Part shown: piece after piece, positions 6,166 through 13,071 of the stretch
Layout of the letters: each line of letters opens with the position of its first letter
Position numbering within the stretch: the stretch's first letter is position 1
NCBI GenBank assembly: GCA_934667575.1
Contig: CAKUME010000009.1
Span: 1-13,542 of the forward strand
Length of the DNA stretch: 13,542 nt
Direction of reading: 5' to 3'
Source: an uncultured Eubacteriales bacterium
GTDB lineage: Bacteria > Bacillota > Clostridia > Oscillospirales > Acutalibacteraceae
Position numbers and translations under genes: made by a program
The notes under the pieces: model-generated
Seen by the model: the letters and a program-made list of their open reading frames with translations, nothing else
The model's database searches: none
What the model was told of the DNA's origin: nothing

Positions 6166-7167
6166 ATGGGCGGAAAGTTTGATAAGGTAATAAAAAAAGA
6201 GCTCGGCTCCGGCCTGCTGAGCGAAAATTCACGCCAATTTGCGGTGAACGAGTTCAAAGTGACCTACATCCCGCTGGACAAGCTCCGCCCAAACGCCCAG
6301 AACGAGGGCTTTTCGATGGCCGACATTGAGGAGCTGATGACCTCCATTCGCGAGGTGGGGCTCGAGCAGAACCTGGTGGTGGTGCACGAGGGCGATCACT
6401 ATCGCATTCTCACCGGCCACCGGCGCTATGCGGCGCTTTGCCGCCTGCGCGACGAGGGGCTCGAAAAATTCAATTCGGTGCCGTGCATTGTCAAGGACCT
6501 GAGCCGCATTGAGCTGCCGCTGAGCGAAAAGTCGAAGGAAGTGTACGCGATCGCGACCACCAACCTCGAAAACCGCCGCTGCACCGACAACGACAAGCTC
6601 AAGCTCATGGCGATGCTCTCCGGCGTGTACGACGAGCTGCGGCGCAACGGCTATGCGCAGCTCGGCAAGCGGCGCGATTTTTTGGCGGAGCGGCTGGGCA
6701 TTTCGAGCGCCGGCGTGCAGATCTTGAGCTTTGTGGACAAGAACCTCGACGAATCGTTCCGGGCAGCGTTTCAGAGCGACCGCCTGCCGCTGATGGTGGC
6801 GAACGAGATCGCGCATCTGCCGCCGGAAACGCAGCGCGCGTTTGCGGCGGAATGCGCCAAGCACCCGGAGCGCGCGATTTCGGTGAAGGACGTGCGCCGC
6901 TTTGCGGAGCAGCGCCGCAAGGCCGCCGAGCCGATCCAGCCCGCCGAGATGAGCTTTTCCGCGCGCTATGCCGCCGCCGCCGATACCTTGGCGCAGGTGC
7001 AGGCGGACTACGCGCGCTGTGTGGAGTTTACCGTGCGCGATGCGATCGCGCTGCGCCGTTTGCAGGAGGAAATTTCCGACCGCCTGCACAGCACGGAACG
7101 AATTTTGAAAAAATATGTGGCGGAGCAGGAACGCGCCGCGAAGAAAAAAAGCAAAAAAGCGGAATAA
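6166..7167 (+). CDS. parB: ParB/Spo0J-family partition protein
   Basis: 333 residues. The N-terminal ParB domain shows IPLDKLRPN (35-43), DIEELMTSIREVGLEQNLVV (53-72) and the CTP-box segment ILTGHRRYAA (81-90), where chromosomal ParB has GERRxRA; His instead of Glu is a plasmid-like variant. TTNLENRR (121-128) fits the ENLQR box. A helix-turn-helix follows at about 150-175 (RRDFLAERLGISSAGVQILS). The C-terminal third, from about 255, is a charged helix rich in Ala, Arg and Lys (probable coiled coil) ending in KKKSKKAE, not the compact ParB dimer domain. The AGGAGG site lies directly after the parA stop. It should bind a centromere site; candidate sites are the 18-base palindromes on both sides of this operon and the parS-like site at 9341. 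No clear terminator follows. Confidence 0.92.
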   Translation: MGGKFDKVIKKELGSGLLSENSRQFAVNEFKVTYIPLDKLRPNAQNEGFSMADIEELMTSIREVGLEQNLVVVHEGDHYRILTGHRRYAALCRLRDEGLEKFNSVPCIVKDLSRIELPLSEKSKEVYAIATTNLENRRCTDNDKLKLMAMLSGVYDELRRNGYAQLGKRRDFLAERLGISSAGVQILSFVDKNLDESFRAAFQSDRLPLMVANEIAHLPPETQRAFAAECAKHPERAISVKDVRRFAEQRRKAAEPIQPAEMSFSARYAAAADTLAQVQADYARCVEFTVRDAIALRRLQEEISDRLHSTERILKKYVAEQERAAKKKSKKAE

Positions 7168-7225
7168 ACGGCGCACCGCTCCGGATGCGGCCGCGAAAAA
7201 CGCCGCGGAAACTTTATCGGGGCAG

Positions 7226-7313
7226 GGTGCACACCATCTTTTCAGGAAGGTGTGACCTTGCCTGAAAAGATGGTGTTAATATTAACACCGCCCATTTTGG
7301 GCGGGTGTGTACC
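7226..7313. repeat. Palindromic intergenic element, copy 3 (downstream of parB; most complete)
   Basis: In order: GGTGCACACC (7226-7235); an 11-base perfect stem ATCTTTTCAGG / CCTGAAAAGAT (7236-7246 and 7261-7271) with a nested AAGGT/ACCTT pairing; the perfect palindrome GGTGTTAATATTAACACC (7272-7289); a hairpin GCCC-attttg-GGC (7290-7302); and GGTGTGTACC (7304-7313). The outer boxes are inverted repeats at 9 of 10 positions, and CCGCGGAAA (7203-7211) mirrors TTTCCGCGG (7314-7322) further out. The element therefore has terminal inverted repeats and a palindromic centre. The remaining stretch 7323-7468 shows no gene and no clear promoter. Confidence 0.93.
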
Positions 7314-7468
7314 TTTCCGCGGAGATCGTGTGCAGCGGCTTTTTGGAGGAAATGCCCTTCCCCACCGGGTGTGCGTCGGCCGAGCCGGGGGTTCATTCGG
7401 CTTGCCGTGATTTTCCAAGGATTGCGGCGGCAAACCCACCGAATCTTCATGAAACGGAGCGAAGCGCC

Positions 7469-7663
7469 ATGAGCGACAAGAAAAAATTGCAGACCAATTG
7501 CGATCTGTGCGGCAACTACGAATACGACGACGACGTGGGCGCGTATGTGTGCAGCGTGTCGCTGGACGAGGACGAAATGGAGCAGTTTTTGGGCGGCACA
7601 TTTCGCCATTGCCCCTATTACAACCCCGAGGGCGAATATCGCACGGTGCGCAAGCAGAACTGA
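7469..7663 (+). CDS. DUF6472-like small cysteine protein
   Basis: 64 residues. The sequence NCDLCGNYEYDDDVGAYVC (residues 10-28), then DEDEMEQFL and CPYYNPEGEY, ending VRKQN, is the pattern I recall for the small Clostridial DUF6472 family: a CxxC pair, an acidic DEDEM helix and a later Cys, probably metal-binding. Function unknown. I chose the ATG at 7469 because the conserved region starts right after it and GGAG lies about 10 bases upstream; the frame is open further back to 7307, but that part overlaps no conserved sequence and follows the palindromic element. The next gene begins 51 bases downstream with its own AAGGAGG, so they may be co-transcribed. Confidence 0.82.
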   Translation: MSDKKKLQTNCDLCGNYEYDDDVGAYVCSVSLDEDEMEQFLGGTFRHCPYYNPEGEYRTVRKQN

Positions 7664-7714
7664 AATATCGGGCGGCCGCATCGGCGGCAAATCGCCCGCA
7701 AGGAGGAAAAAACA

Positions 7715-8518
7715 ATGATTTTGTTCGATTCTTTTCCCGGCGGCAAGCAAAATGCCGTCACCTTCAGCTACGACGACGGCATGGTGACGGGCGACGAACG
7801 GCTGATCGCGCTGTTCCGCAAATACGGGCTCAAGGCGACGTTTCACCTCAACGGCCTGTTTGCGGACACTGCGCCCGAAACGCTGCGCGCGCGCTACGAC
7901 GGCTTTGAAATTGCCGCCCACGGCAAAGAGCACCGTTCGCTGTCGATGCTGCCGGTCACGTCGATCATCGAGGAGCTGACCGAGAACCGCAAGGTGCTCG
8001 AGCGCGCGGTGCGCGGCCCGGTGCAGGGACTGTCGTATGCAAACGGCGACTTCACGCAGGAAATGCTGCCGCTGCTGCGCAGCCTGGGGTTTGTGTATTC
8101 CAGGACCACGCGGAATCGCGTGGATCGCCCGATCCCGCTGTTTGGGCTGCCCGAAGACTTTATGCAGTGGGCGCCCACCTGCCACCAAAGCCGCGGGCAG
8201 GAATGCGCGGACAAGTTTGTGGCGTCGCTGGACGGATATTTTAGCACGCCGCGCCTGCTCGACATTTGGGGTCACAGCCATGAGTTCCGCACCGAGGAAG
8301 ATTGGGCCAAAATGGAGCAGATCTGCGCCACCGTGGCGCACAACGACCGCGTGTGGTACGCGACCAACGGCGAAATTTACAATTATGTGATGGCGCAGCG
8401 CGCGCTGGTGCCCGCGGCCGACGAGTCGTTCATCTACAACCCGACGCGCACCGACGTGTGGTTCCACCGGAACAACGTGTGCTACTGCGTGCACGGCGGC
8501 GAAACGCTGTTCTTCTGA
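7715..8518 (+). CDS. Carbohydrate esterase 4 / polysaccharide deacetylase-like protein
   Basis: 267 residues. The NodB-type fold is shown by motif 1 AVTFSYDDG (Asp20, Asp21; family form TFDDG), motif 2 AAHGKEH (His69 and His73, the HxxxH metal pair), and the late motif DIWGHSHEF (His187/His189 region). The usual RxPxG of motif 3 is replaced by LSYANGDF (107-113). Such enzymes remove N- or O-acetyl groups from polysaccharides using a divalent metal. There is no signal peptide, so a cytoplasmic sugar-derivative substrate is likelier than cell-wall peptidoglycan; the rhamnosidase nearby, also without a signal, would fit intracellular glycan breakdown. That link is inference. AAGGAGG lies 8-14 bases before the ATG. 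A terminator at 8627 ends the unit. Confidence 0.88.
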   Translation: MILFDSFPGGKQNAVTFSYDDGMVTGDERLIALFRKYGLKATFHLNGLFADTAPETLRARYDGFEIAAHGKEHRSLSMLPVTSIIEELTENRKVLERAVRGPVQGLSYANGDFTQEMLPLLRSLGFVYSRTTRNRVDRPIPLFGLPEDFMQWAPTCHQSRGQECADKFVASLDGYFSTPRLLDIWGHSHEFRTEEDWAKMEQICATVAHNDRVWYATNGEIYNYVMAQRALVPAADESFIYNPTRTDVWFHRNNVCYCVHGGETLFF

Positions 8519-8626
8519 GCGTGCGGCGCAGTCCTGCGTTGAGCGCGCCGCGCACGGCGGTTCGGCCGCCGGTGCGGTTTCCGCAGAAAAAATATTCTCA
8601 TTCGGAACGTGCCGGAGCCGGCTGCG

Positions 8627-8649
8627 GCGGAAAGCGCGTTCCGCTTTTT
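8627..8649 (+). terminator. Terminator after the deacetylase-like gene
   Basis: GCGGAA (8627-8632) and TTCCGC (8639-8644) form a perfect six-base stem followed by five T (8645-8649). Confidence 0.78.
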
Positions 8650-8750
8650 GTTGCTCGGAACGGCGGCCGGTTCCCATGGGCGGTGCGCCAAACGGGCCGT
8701 GCCCGCGCAAAATTTCTTGCGGAAATTCATGATTTTTTCACAGTTTGCTC

Positions 8751-8779
8751 TTGAACTTTTCATGCCGTTTTGATATACT
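8751..8779 (+). promoter_or_regulatory. Promoter of the P-loop gene
   Basis: TTGAAC (8751-8756), 17-base spacer, TATACT (8774-8779) with an extended -10 TG at 8771-8772. The start is expected near 8786, giving a leader of about 48 bases. Confidence 0.85.
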
Positions 8780-8833
8780 ATAAGAAATTCAAGCAAACCC
8801 CGCCAAACACGGCAGAAAGGCAAGGCATTCACT

Positions 8834-9265
8834 ATGGTTGAATTGGTTATCGGCCCCAAGGGCAGCGGCAAAACGAAATATATGACGGAGGCGATCTGCG
8901 CCGCCGCGCAAAAATCCGCCGGCAACGTGGTGTATATCACCAAAGGCCTCGAGAGCGGCTGGGACATCCCGCACGATGTGCGTGTGATCGATCTGGCGGA
9001 GTTCCCGCAGATCGATACCTACGGCGAGCTGTATGCATTCGTGTGCGGATTGCTGTCGGGCAACTACGACATTACCAATGTGTTCATCGACGGGCTCTAT
9101 GCGCTCTGCGGCAAGCAGGAGGAGGAGCTGTCGATTTTCCTCGCGCTGATCTCGGAGCTGTCGGACGCGCACCACGCGGCGTTCACGGCGGCGCTTTCGG
9201 CGAAGAAGGACGAAGTGCCGGAAGCGATCTATCAGATGGTGTCAGACGTGCACGTCTGCGAATAA
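8834..9265 (+). CDS. Small P-loop NTPase of unknown function
   Basis: 143 residues. The Walker A motif GPKGSGKTK (residues 7-15) lies right at the start, after a first strand VELVI. A second hydrophobic strand NVVYITKG and a possible Walker B ITNVFIDGLYALCG (hydrophobic strand then Asp) follow. The protein is far too short for PilT or a helicase, although relatives in Clostridia are sometimes labelled PilT-like; I make no functional claim beyond nucleotide binding. The start at 8834 follows AAGG (8822-8825) by 8 bases. It is a single-gene unit with its own promoter and terminator. Its last codons contain a perfect 16-base palindrome (9243-9258). Confidence 0.9.
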   Translation: MVELVIGPKGSGKTKYMTEAICAAAQKSAGNVVYITKGLESGWDIPHDVRVIDLAEFPQIDTYGELYAFVCGLLSGNYDITNVFIDGLYALCGKQEEELSIFLALISELSDAHHAAFTAALSAKKDEVPEAIYQMVSDVHVCE

Positions 9266-9284
9266 GCGGCGCTGGGCGCAAAAC

Positions 9285-9327
9285 AACCGGAGCACTCCTG
9301 CAGGCGCGGGGGGCGGCTCCGGTTTTT
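9285..9327 (+). terminator. Terminator of the P-loop gene
   Basis: AACCGGAGC (9285-9293) pairs with GCTCCGGTT (9316-9324) over nine bases, with a T5 run at 9323-9327. It lies 20 bases after the stop. Confidence 0.82.
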
Positions 9328-9340
9328 GCGTTTTTCGGGA

Positions 9341-9356
9341 TGTTTCGTGTGAAACA
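9341..9356. other. parS-like site (14 of 16 to the Bacillus-type consensus)
   Basis: TGTTTCGTGTGAAACA matches TGTTTCACGTGAAACA except at two central bases. The six-base arms are perfect inverted repeats and extend outward as GGG/CCC with one mismatch. It lies 2.2 kb after parB. The central CG step that ParB reads is changed, so binding is uncertain. Confidence 0.4.
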
Positions 9357-9427
9357 CCCCGATTTCGGGCGATGCGTGTTTCTGCGGCGCGTGTCGGCTT
9401 TTGGGTGAACGGGACGCGCCTTTGGTC

Positions 9428-9475
9428 GGTGTGCGGAAAAACGCGGCGCTGAACGGGGGTGTTAATATTAACACC
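9428..9475. repeat. Palindromic intergenic element, copy 4
   Basis: Perfect palindrome GGTGTTAATATTAACACC at 9458-9475, directly followed by six T, so on the plus strand it could also act as a weak terminator. GGTGTGC (9428-9434) lies 23 bases to its left, a less regular partner than in copies 2 and 3. The gene-free stretch 9266-9694 holds this, the parS-like site and two terminators; nothing else is evident. Confidence 0.85.
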
Positions 9476-9609
9476 TTTTTTGTTGAAGCAGGATGGAGCC
9501 GAATGTCCAAGGAAACGGTGCGCGCCGGGTGAGGTGCCGCTGCACAGGCTAATGCGGGAATGAACGGGGTTATTTTGTGTCGCGTGCGGGCGAAAGGTGC
9601 GTGAAACAC

Positions 9610-9658
9610 AAAAAAAACGCCGGGGCGCGTGGAAACTCGGGCTCCAAGCGCGGCGGCG
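9610..9658 (-). terminator. Terminator of the rhamnosidase gene
   Basis: On the minus strand CGCCGCCGCGC (9658-9648) pairs with GCGCCCCGGCG (9628-9618) with a two-base internal mismatch; inner TGGA/TCCA also pair, and eight T follow (9617-9610). Confidence 0.75.
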
Positions 9659-9694
9659 CGAAAAAGGTGAAAATTCGATGGAATGCGGGGCGGT

Positions 9695-12025
9695 TTACCC
9701 CACGGTGATCTCCAGCGTTTGGTCGGGCTGAAGCACGGCGGTGCCGAGCTGCTCGGCGAAGCTGAAGCCCGGGTCGAGCGAAATGCGGCCGGTGATGCCC
9801 TCCGCGGCGTGAACGGTGAGCGTGAGGCCGGAGGGGGTGCGCGCCCAGCGCACGGAAATTTCGCCCGCGGGCAGGCGGTAGCGGCATTCGGCGTGGCTCA
9901 GCTGGGCGATGAAGTGCGGGTGAATGTGCACCGCGTTGCAGTTGTCGTCGTTCGGGTTCACGTTCAGGCCGACGATTTGGCGCATGAACCAGTGATTGAT
10001 ATCGCCGAAGAAGTGATGGTTCCACGAGCCGGTCTTGTAGATATCCGGATCAAACGCCTCGGGCAGCGTGGTGAAGCCGCGGTCGAGGTAGTAGCCGTAG
10101 GAGGGGTATTCGCTGCGGGTGATAAGCTCATAGGCGAGCGCGCTTTCGCCGAACATGGAAAGCACATGGAAGATCACGCGCAGGCCGAGGAACCCAACCG
10201 AAAACGCGTGGCCGTCGCGCTCGATCATGCGCATGAGCTGGTCAAACGCGGGGCGGCGCTCCGCCGGCTCGAGCAGGCCGTAGTAGATCGCCATGGCCTG
10301 ACCGGACTGGCTGTCGCCCGCAACGAGCAGGGTGTTCGGGTCGATGAGCTCGCGGCGGATGGCGGTGCGCAGCTCCGCGCCGAGCGCACGCGCAAACGTC
10401 GCGTGATGCGGCAGCCCCACGGCGGCGAACATCTTTTCGCCTTTTACGCACATATCGTACACCATCACGCTGTCGGTGAACTCCAGCGGCGTGCGCGGCG
10501 GCGTGCGGTCGGAGAACACCACGGGCACCCAGTCGCCCAGACCGATGTGCACGAGCCCCACGTCGTCGCGGCGGCGGCTCACATATTCCAGATAGCGCAG
10601 CATCGTGGCGGCGTTGTCGGTGATGAGCGCCGTTTCGCCGCGGTATTTCCATGCCATGTAGGGCAGGTTGAACATCACGGAATCCCACGCCGGGCCGTTG
10701 CCCCACGCAAAGCCCCAGCCCCAGGTGGGCACGATGCCGGGAATGGCGCCGTCGTCGCGCTGGACGCGGCGGATGTTGTTGAGCCATTCGCGCCAGCTGC
10801 GCACCGCGTCAAATTCCAGAATCATGTGCTCCGCCGACATGGACGCATCGCCCGTCCAGCCGTGTTTTTCGCGCTGAGGGCAGTCGGTGGGGAACCACAT
10901 GAAGTTGGCGTGGTCGGAGCGGAGCGCATTTTGCCACAGCCGGTTGGCGCGGTCGTCGGAGCACGAAAATGCGCCCAGCTCGGGCTGGTCGGCATGAAAG
11001 ATCAGCGCGGTGAGCAGGTCGGGCGTGGCCTGCTCGGCGGTGATGCCGCTCACATAGAGGTAGCGGAAGCCGTGATACACAAACTGCGGCTCCCACACCT
11101 CTTCGCCGCTGCCGGAGCAGTAGTAGATATCGCGCTGACAGTAGCCGTCGGGGTAAAAGTGCGAAACGTTGCTCTGGTCGAAGCGGCCGTCCGGGGTGAG
11201 CATTTCGCCCGCGATGATCGACACGCGCTGGCCGGGCTTGCCGTGAATTTTCAGGCGGAACGTGCCGGAATCGTTGAGACCGAAGTCATAGAGCCAGCCG
11301 CCCTCCAGCGGGTCGGGGAGCTCGGGGGTGACGAAGTCCACATAGGCGGCCGGGTTGTTGCGGGGCTGCTCGTCGGCCACGCGCGCGGCCGGGCGCACCA
11401 GCACCGGCTTGCGCTCCGCCACCACGCGGATGGGGTCGGCGGCGTTCACGCGGGGCAGGCCGCGCGGCGGGTCGGCCGGCAGCGGCGCGCGCCAGTCGGA
11501 ATCGTCAAAGCCGGGGGCATCCCAGCCGGGCTGCGCGCATCGCGCATCGTAGAACACGCCGGTGCGCAGGTTGTCGAACCGAACGGCCGACTCGGTGCAG
11601 CGAAACGACGATGCGTCGAACGCCACGGTTTCGCCGCCACACACCGCTTCAAACGCAAGCGCGAGCTTGGGCGCGCTTGCGGCGGGAATCTGGTCAAAGC
11701 TCCAGGTGCGGGTCATGGGGTTCATCATGCCGTTTCCGAGCATCACGCCGATCACGTTTTCGCCCGCGTGCAGGTGCGGCGCGAGGTCGTAGTCGTCGTA
11801 ATAAACAAGGTCGTCGGGGCAGGAAATGTAGGGCGCGAGGGGGCAGCGGGTGAGCTTTTGGCCGTTGACGAACAGGTCGTAGAACCCAAGACCGGTGATG
11901 CGCAGCTGCGCCGACTCGGGCGCGGCGGCCAAGCGGAAGCTGCGGCGGAACATCGGCGACGGCACATGATGCTCAAACGTGGAGCGTTCGCGGGTAGCGC
12001 AGACAAATACGTTGGAAAAGTCCAT
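9695..12025 (-). CDS. GH78 alpha-L-rhamnosidase
   Basis: 776 residues, typical for the family. It would release terminal alpha-L-rhamnose with inversion. Domains in order: N-terminal beta-sandwich with GLGFYDLFVNGQKL (45-58) and the GNGMMN loop; a second beta domain (about 225-330) with YDFGLNDSGTF; the (alpha/alpha)6 catalytic barrel (about 345-680); and a C-terminal beta domain. The catalytic signature DCPQREKHGWTGDA (381-394) places Asp381, Glu386 and Asp393 at the D-x4-E-x6-D spacing of GH78. FTTLPEAF (651-658) supplies the probable base Glu656, followed by GSWNHHFFGDINHWF, the NHxxFG-type motif. There is no signal peptide, so the enzyme acts inside the cell on imported oligosaccharides or glycosides. 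The start is supported by GGAGG 11 bases upstream. Single-gene unit with its own promoter and terminator. Substrate cannot be told from the sequence. Confidence 0.95.
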   Translation of the reverse strand: MDFSNVFVCATRERSTFEHHVPSPMFRRSFRLAAAPESAQLRITGLGFYDLFVNGQKLTRCPLAPYISCPDDLVYYDDYDLAPHLHAGENVIGVMLGNGMMNPMTRTWSFDQIPAASAPKLALAFEAVCGGETVAFDASSFRCTESAVRFDNLRTGVFYDARCAQPGWDAPGFDDSDWRAPLPADPPRGLPRVNAADPIRVVAERKPVLVRPAARVADEQPRNNPAAYVDFVTPELPDPLEGGWLYDFGLNDSGTFRLKIHGKPGQRVSIIAGEMLTPDGRFDQSNVSHFYPDGYCQRDIYYCSGSGEEVWEPQFVYHGFRYLYVSGITAEQATPDLLTALIFHADQPELGAFSCSDDRANRLWQNALRSDHANFMWFPTDCPQREKHGWTGDASMSAEHMILEFDAVRSWREWLNNIRRVQRDDGAIPGIVPTWGWGFAWGNGPAWDSVMFNLPYMAWKYRGETALITDNAATMLRYLEYVSRRRDDVGLVHIGLGDWVPVVFSDRTPPRTPLEFTDSVMVYDMCVKGEKMFAAVGLPHHATFARALGAELRTAIRRELIDPNTLLVAGDSQSGQAMAIYYGLLEPAERRPAFDQLMRMIERDGHAFSVGFLGLRVIFHVLSMFGESALAYELITRSEYPSYGYYLDRGFTTLPEAFDPDIYKTGSWNHHFFGDINHWFMRQIVGLNVNPNDDNCNAVHIHPHFIAQLSHAECRYRLPAGEISVRWARTPSGLTLTVHAAEGITGRISLDPGFSFAEQLGTAVLQPDQTLEITVG

Positions 12026-12094
12026 TTTTATAAATTCCTCCTTTGAACATGGAAAAATCGAAAACTGCGAAAAAAAGCGGCGCGGAACACGTCC

Positions 12095-12117
12095 GAAGCG
12101 ACGCGGCGCCGCGCTTC
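12095..12117. promoter_or_regulatory. Imperfect palindrome at the rhamnosidase transcription start
   Basis: GAAGCG (12095-12100) and CGCTTC (12112-12117) flank a CG-rich centre and lie exactly at the predicted start (about 12117). It may be an operator for a sugar-responsive repressor or just a 5' hairpin; no regulator is encoded nearby. Confidence 0.25.
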
Positions 12118-12123
12118 AGCTGT

Positions 12124-12152
12124 ATTATAACGGAGCGCGCGTAAAATTGCAA
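12124..12152 (-). promoter_or_regulatory. Promoter of the rhamnosidase gene
   Basis: On the minus strand TTGCAA (12152-12147) and TATAAT (12129-12124) with a 17-base spacer; the leader is about 90 bases. Confidence 0.78.
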
Positions 12153-12202
12153 GTACTTTTTCGTGATTTATGGCGGGAAATGTGCGATTGCGAAAAAGAT
12201 AT

Positions 12203-12241
12203 AAAAACACCCGGTGATTTCACCTAAAAATCACCGGGTGT
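12203..12241 (-). terminator. Terminator of the small membrane protein gene
   Basis: A perfect 14-base stem, arms 12207-12220 and 12228-12241 (core CACCCGGTGATTT), with a seven-base loop. On the minus strand it runs into TTTTTATATC; on the plus strand no T run follows. Confidence 0.88.
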
Positions 12242-12301
12242 GGCTCGGATCGGGCGGAAAACGGCATGGGATTCGGTGCGGCTGCGGGGTGTTTGTGTGC
12301 G

Positions 12302-12393
12302 CAAAAGCGACCTCAAGTACGGCCCCACCGAAAAAACGACGCGAAGTACGGTTCAACACGGCGCACCGCACGCAAAAACGACCTCAGGTACGG
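12302..12393 (+). repeat. Three direct repeats with core CGACCTCARGTACGG
   Basis: Twenty-one-base copies start at 12302, 12331 and 12373, each with an A run followed by RCGACCTCARGTACGG (the middle copy reads CGACGCGAAGTACGG). Spacing is 29 and 42 bases. They lie between the stop of the membrane protein gene and its terminator, so they would be in its 3' UTR. They do not match the Rep iterons. Confidence 0.75.
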
Positions 12394-12400
12394 GTAAAAT

Positions 12401-12877
12401 TCAGCCGCGCATGCACCAGTTTTCGCCGGTTCGCGGGTCGAAGAAAACGGAAACCTCGCCTGCGGCGTCGGCGCCGGTGAGCACATAGCCCTTTTTCACA
12501 AAGAAGCCGCCCGGCGTCATTTCCATCACATGCACGGCGCGCACCGGCACGCCGGTTCGCTTCGCCGTTTGGGTCGCACGCGCCACGGAGTAGGCCGGGC
12601 GCGCGCAGACAAAAACCACGGCGGCCGCGGCGGAGAGCACGAGCGGCAGCAGCACGCGGAGCATACGGGAACCGCGTGATTTCAGATCCAAACGCAGCGT
12701 GAAAATGCACCAGCAGGCGGACAGCACCACAAGCAGCTGGGGCACCTGCATCGAGATCACACCGGCATAGACCGTTCGGTTCACGATGAGCAGCGCGGCA
12801 TCGGCCAGCACGGTGAGCGCGAGCACCCACAGGGGGCTTGCGGCCGCGCGGGCGAGGGCGGGACGGAACGCTTTCAT
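12401..12877 (-). CDS. Small membrane protein of unknown function
   Basis: 158 residues from the ATG at 12877-12875, chosen because AGGAG sits 8 bases upstream; an upstream in-frame ATG at 12886 would overlap that site. Hydrophobic stretches suggest three membrane segments: PLWVLALTVLADAALLIV, LLVVLSACWCIFTLRL and VLLPLVLSAAAAVVFVCA. The short C-terminal domain (about 60 residues) has AVHVMEMTPGGFFVKKGYVL and ends in SVFFDPRTGENWCMRG; I do not recognise it. It stands between uppP and the rhamnosidase gene, separated from both by terminators. A possible -10 (GATAAT, minus strand 12933-12928) lacks a matching -35, so no promoter is called. Confidence 0.8.
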   Translation of the reverse strand: MKAFRPALARAAASPLWVLALTVLADAALLIVNRTVYAGVISMQVPQLLVVLSACWCIFTLRLDLKSRGSRMLRVLLPLVLSAAAAVVFVCARPAYSVARATQTAKRTGVPVRAVHVMEMTPGGFFVKKGYVLTGADAAGEVSVFFDPRTGENWCMRG

Positions 12878-13001
12878 GCAAATCACTCCTGGGTTCGGGT
12901 CATGGGCACAAAAATCCCATTGATTTGATTATCGCATAAAAAAGTAAAATTTGCCGCCCCCGTTGCGTAAAATCGGGGTAAAACCCGGATTCGGCCCGTT
13001 C

Positions 13002-13041
13002 AAAAAAAAACGGCCCCGCGCGGAACGAGCCGCCGAGGCCG
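13002..13041 (-). terminator. Terminator of uppP
   Basis: On the minus strand CGGCCTCG-GCGG pairs with CCGC-G-CGGGGCCG (one wobble, one bulged G; loop CTCGTT), followed by nine T (13010-13002). Confidence 0.85.
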
Positions 13042-13071
13042 AAATGAAAGACCGGAAGAAAAGCGCGAAGC

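Noticed and set aside
5057..6232. Long minus-strand open frame over parA
   Set aside because: It overlaps an unmistakable ParA with all its motifs, and crosses the parA promoter and palindromic element; no ribosome site or domain supports it.
7192..7208. Terminator right after parB from CCGCG/CGCGG
   Set aside because: The stem is short and no T run follows. The downstream hairpins of copy 3 might slow polymerase, but I cannot call a terminator.
7307..7468. Longer N-terminus for the DUF6472-like protein
   Set aside because: It would begin inside palindromic element copy 3 and adds 54 residues unlike the family, which starts close to the CxxC motif.
9243..9258. Perfect 16-base palindrome CAGACGTGCACGTCTG at the end of the P-loop gene
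   Set aside because: It lies in codons for SDVHVC and occurs once. Without a second copy or T run, I treat it as coincidence.
9683..12046. Open frame of 787 codons on the plus strand opposite the rhamnosidase
   Set aside because: It is the mirror of a GC-rich coding strand: the minus-strand product has full GH78 motifs, a ribosome site, promoter and terminator. The plus-strand product is His/Arg/Val-rich with no recognisable domain.
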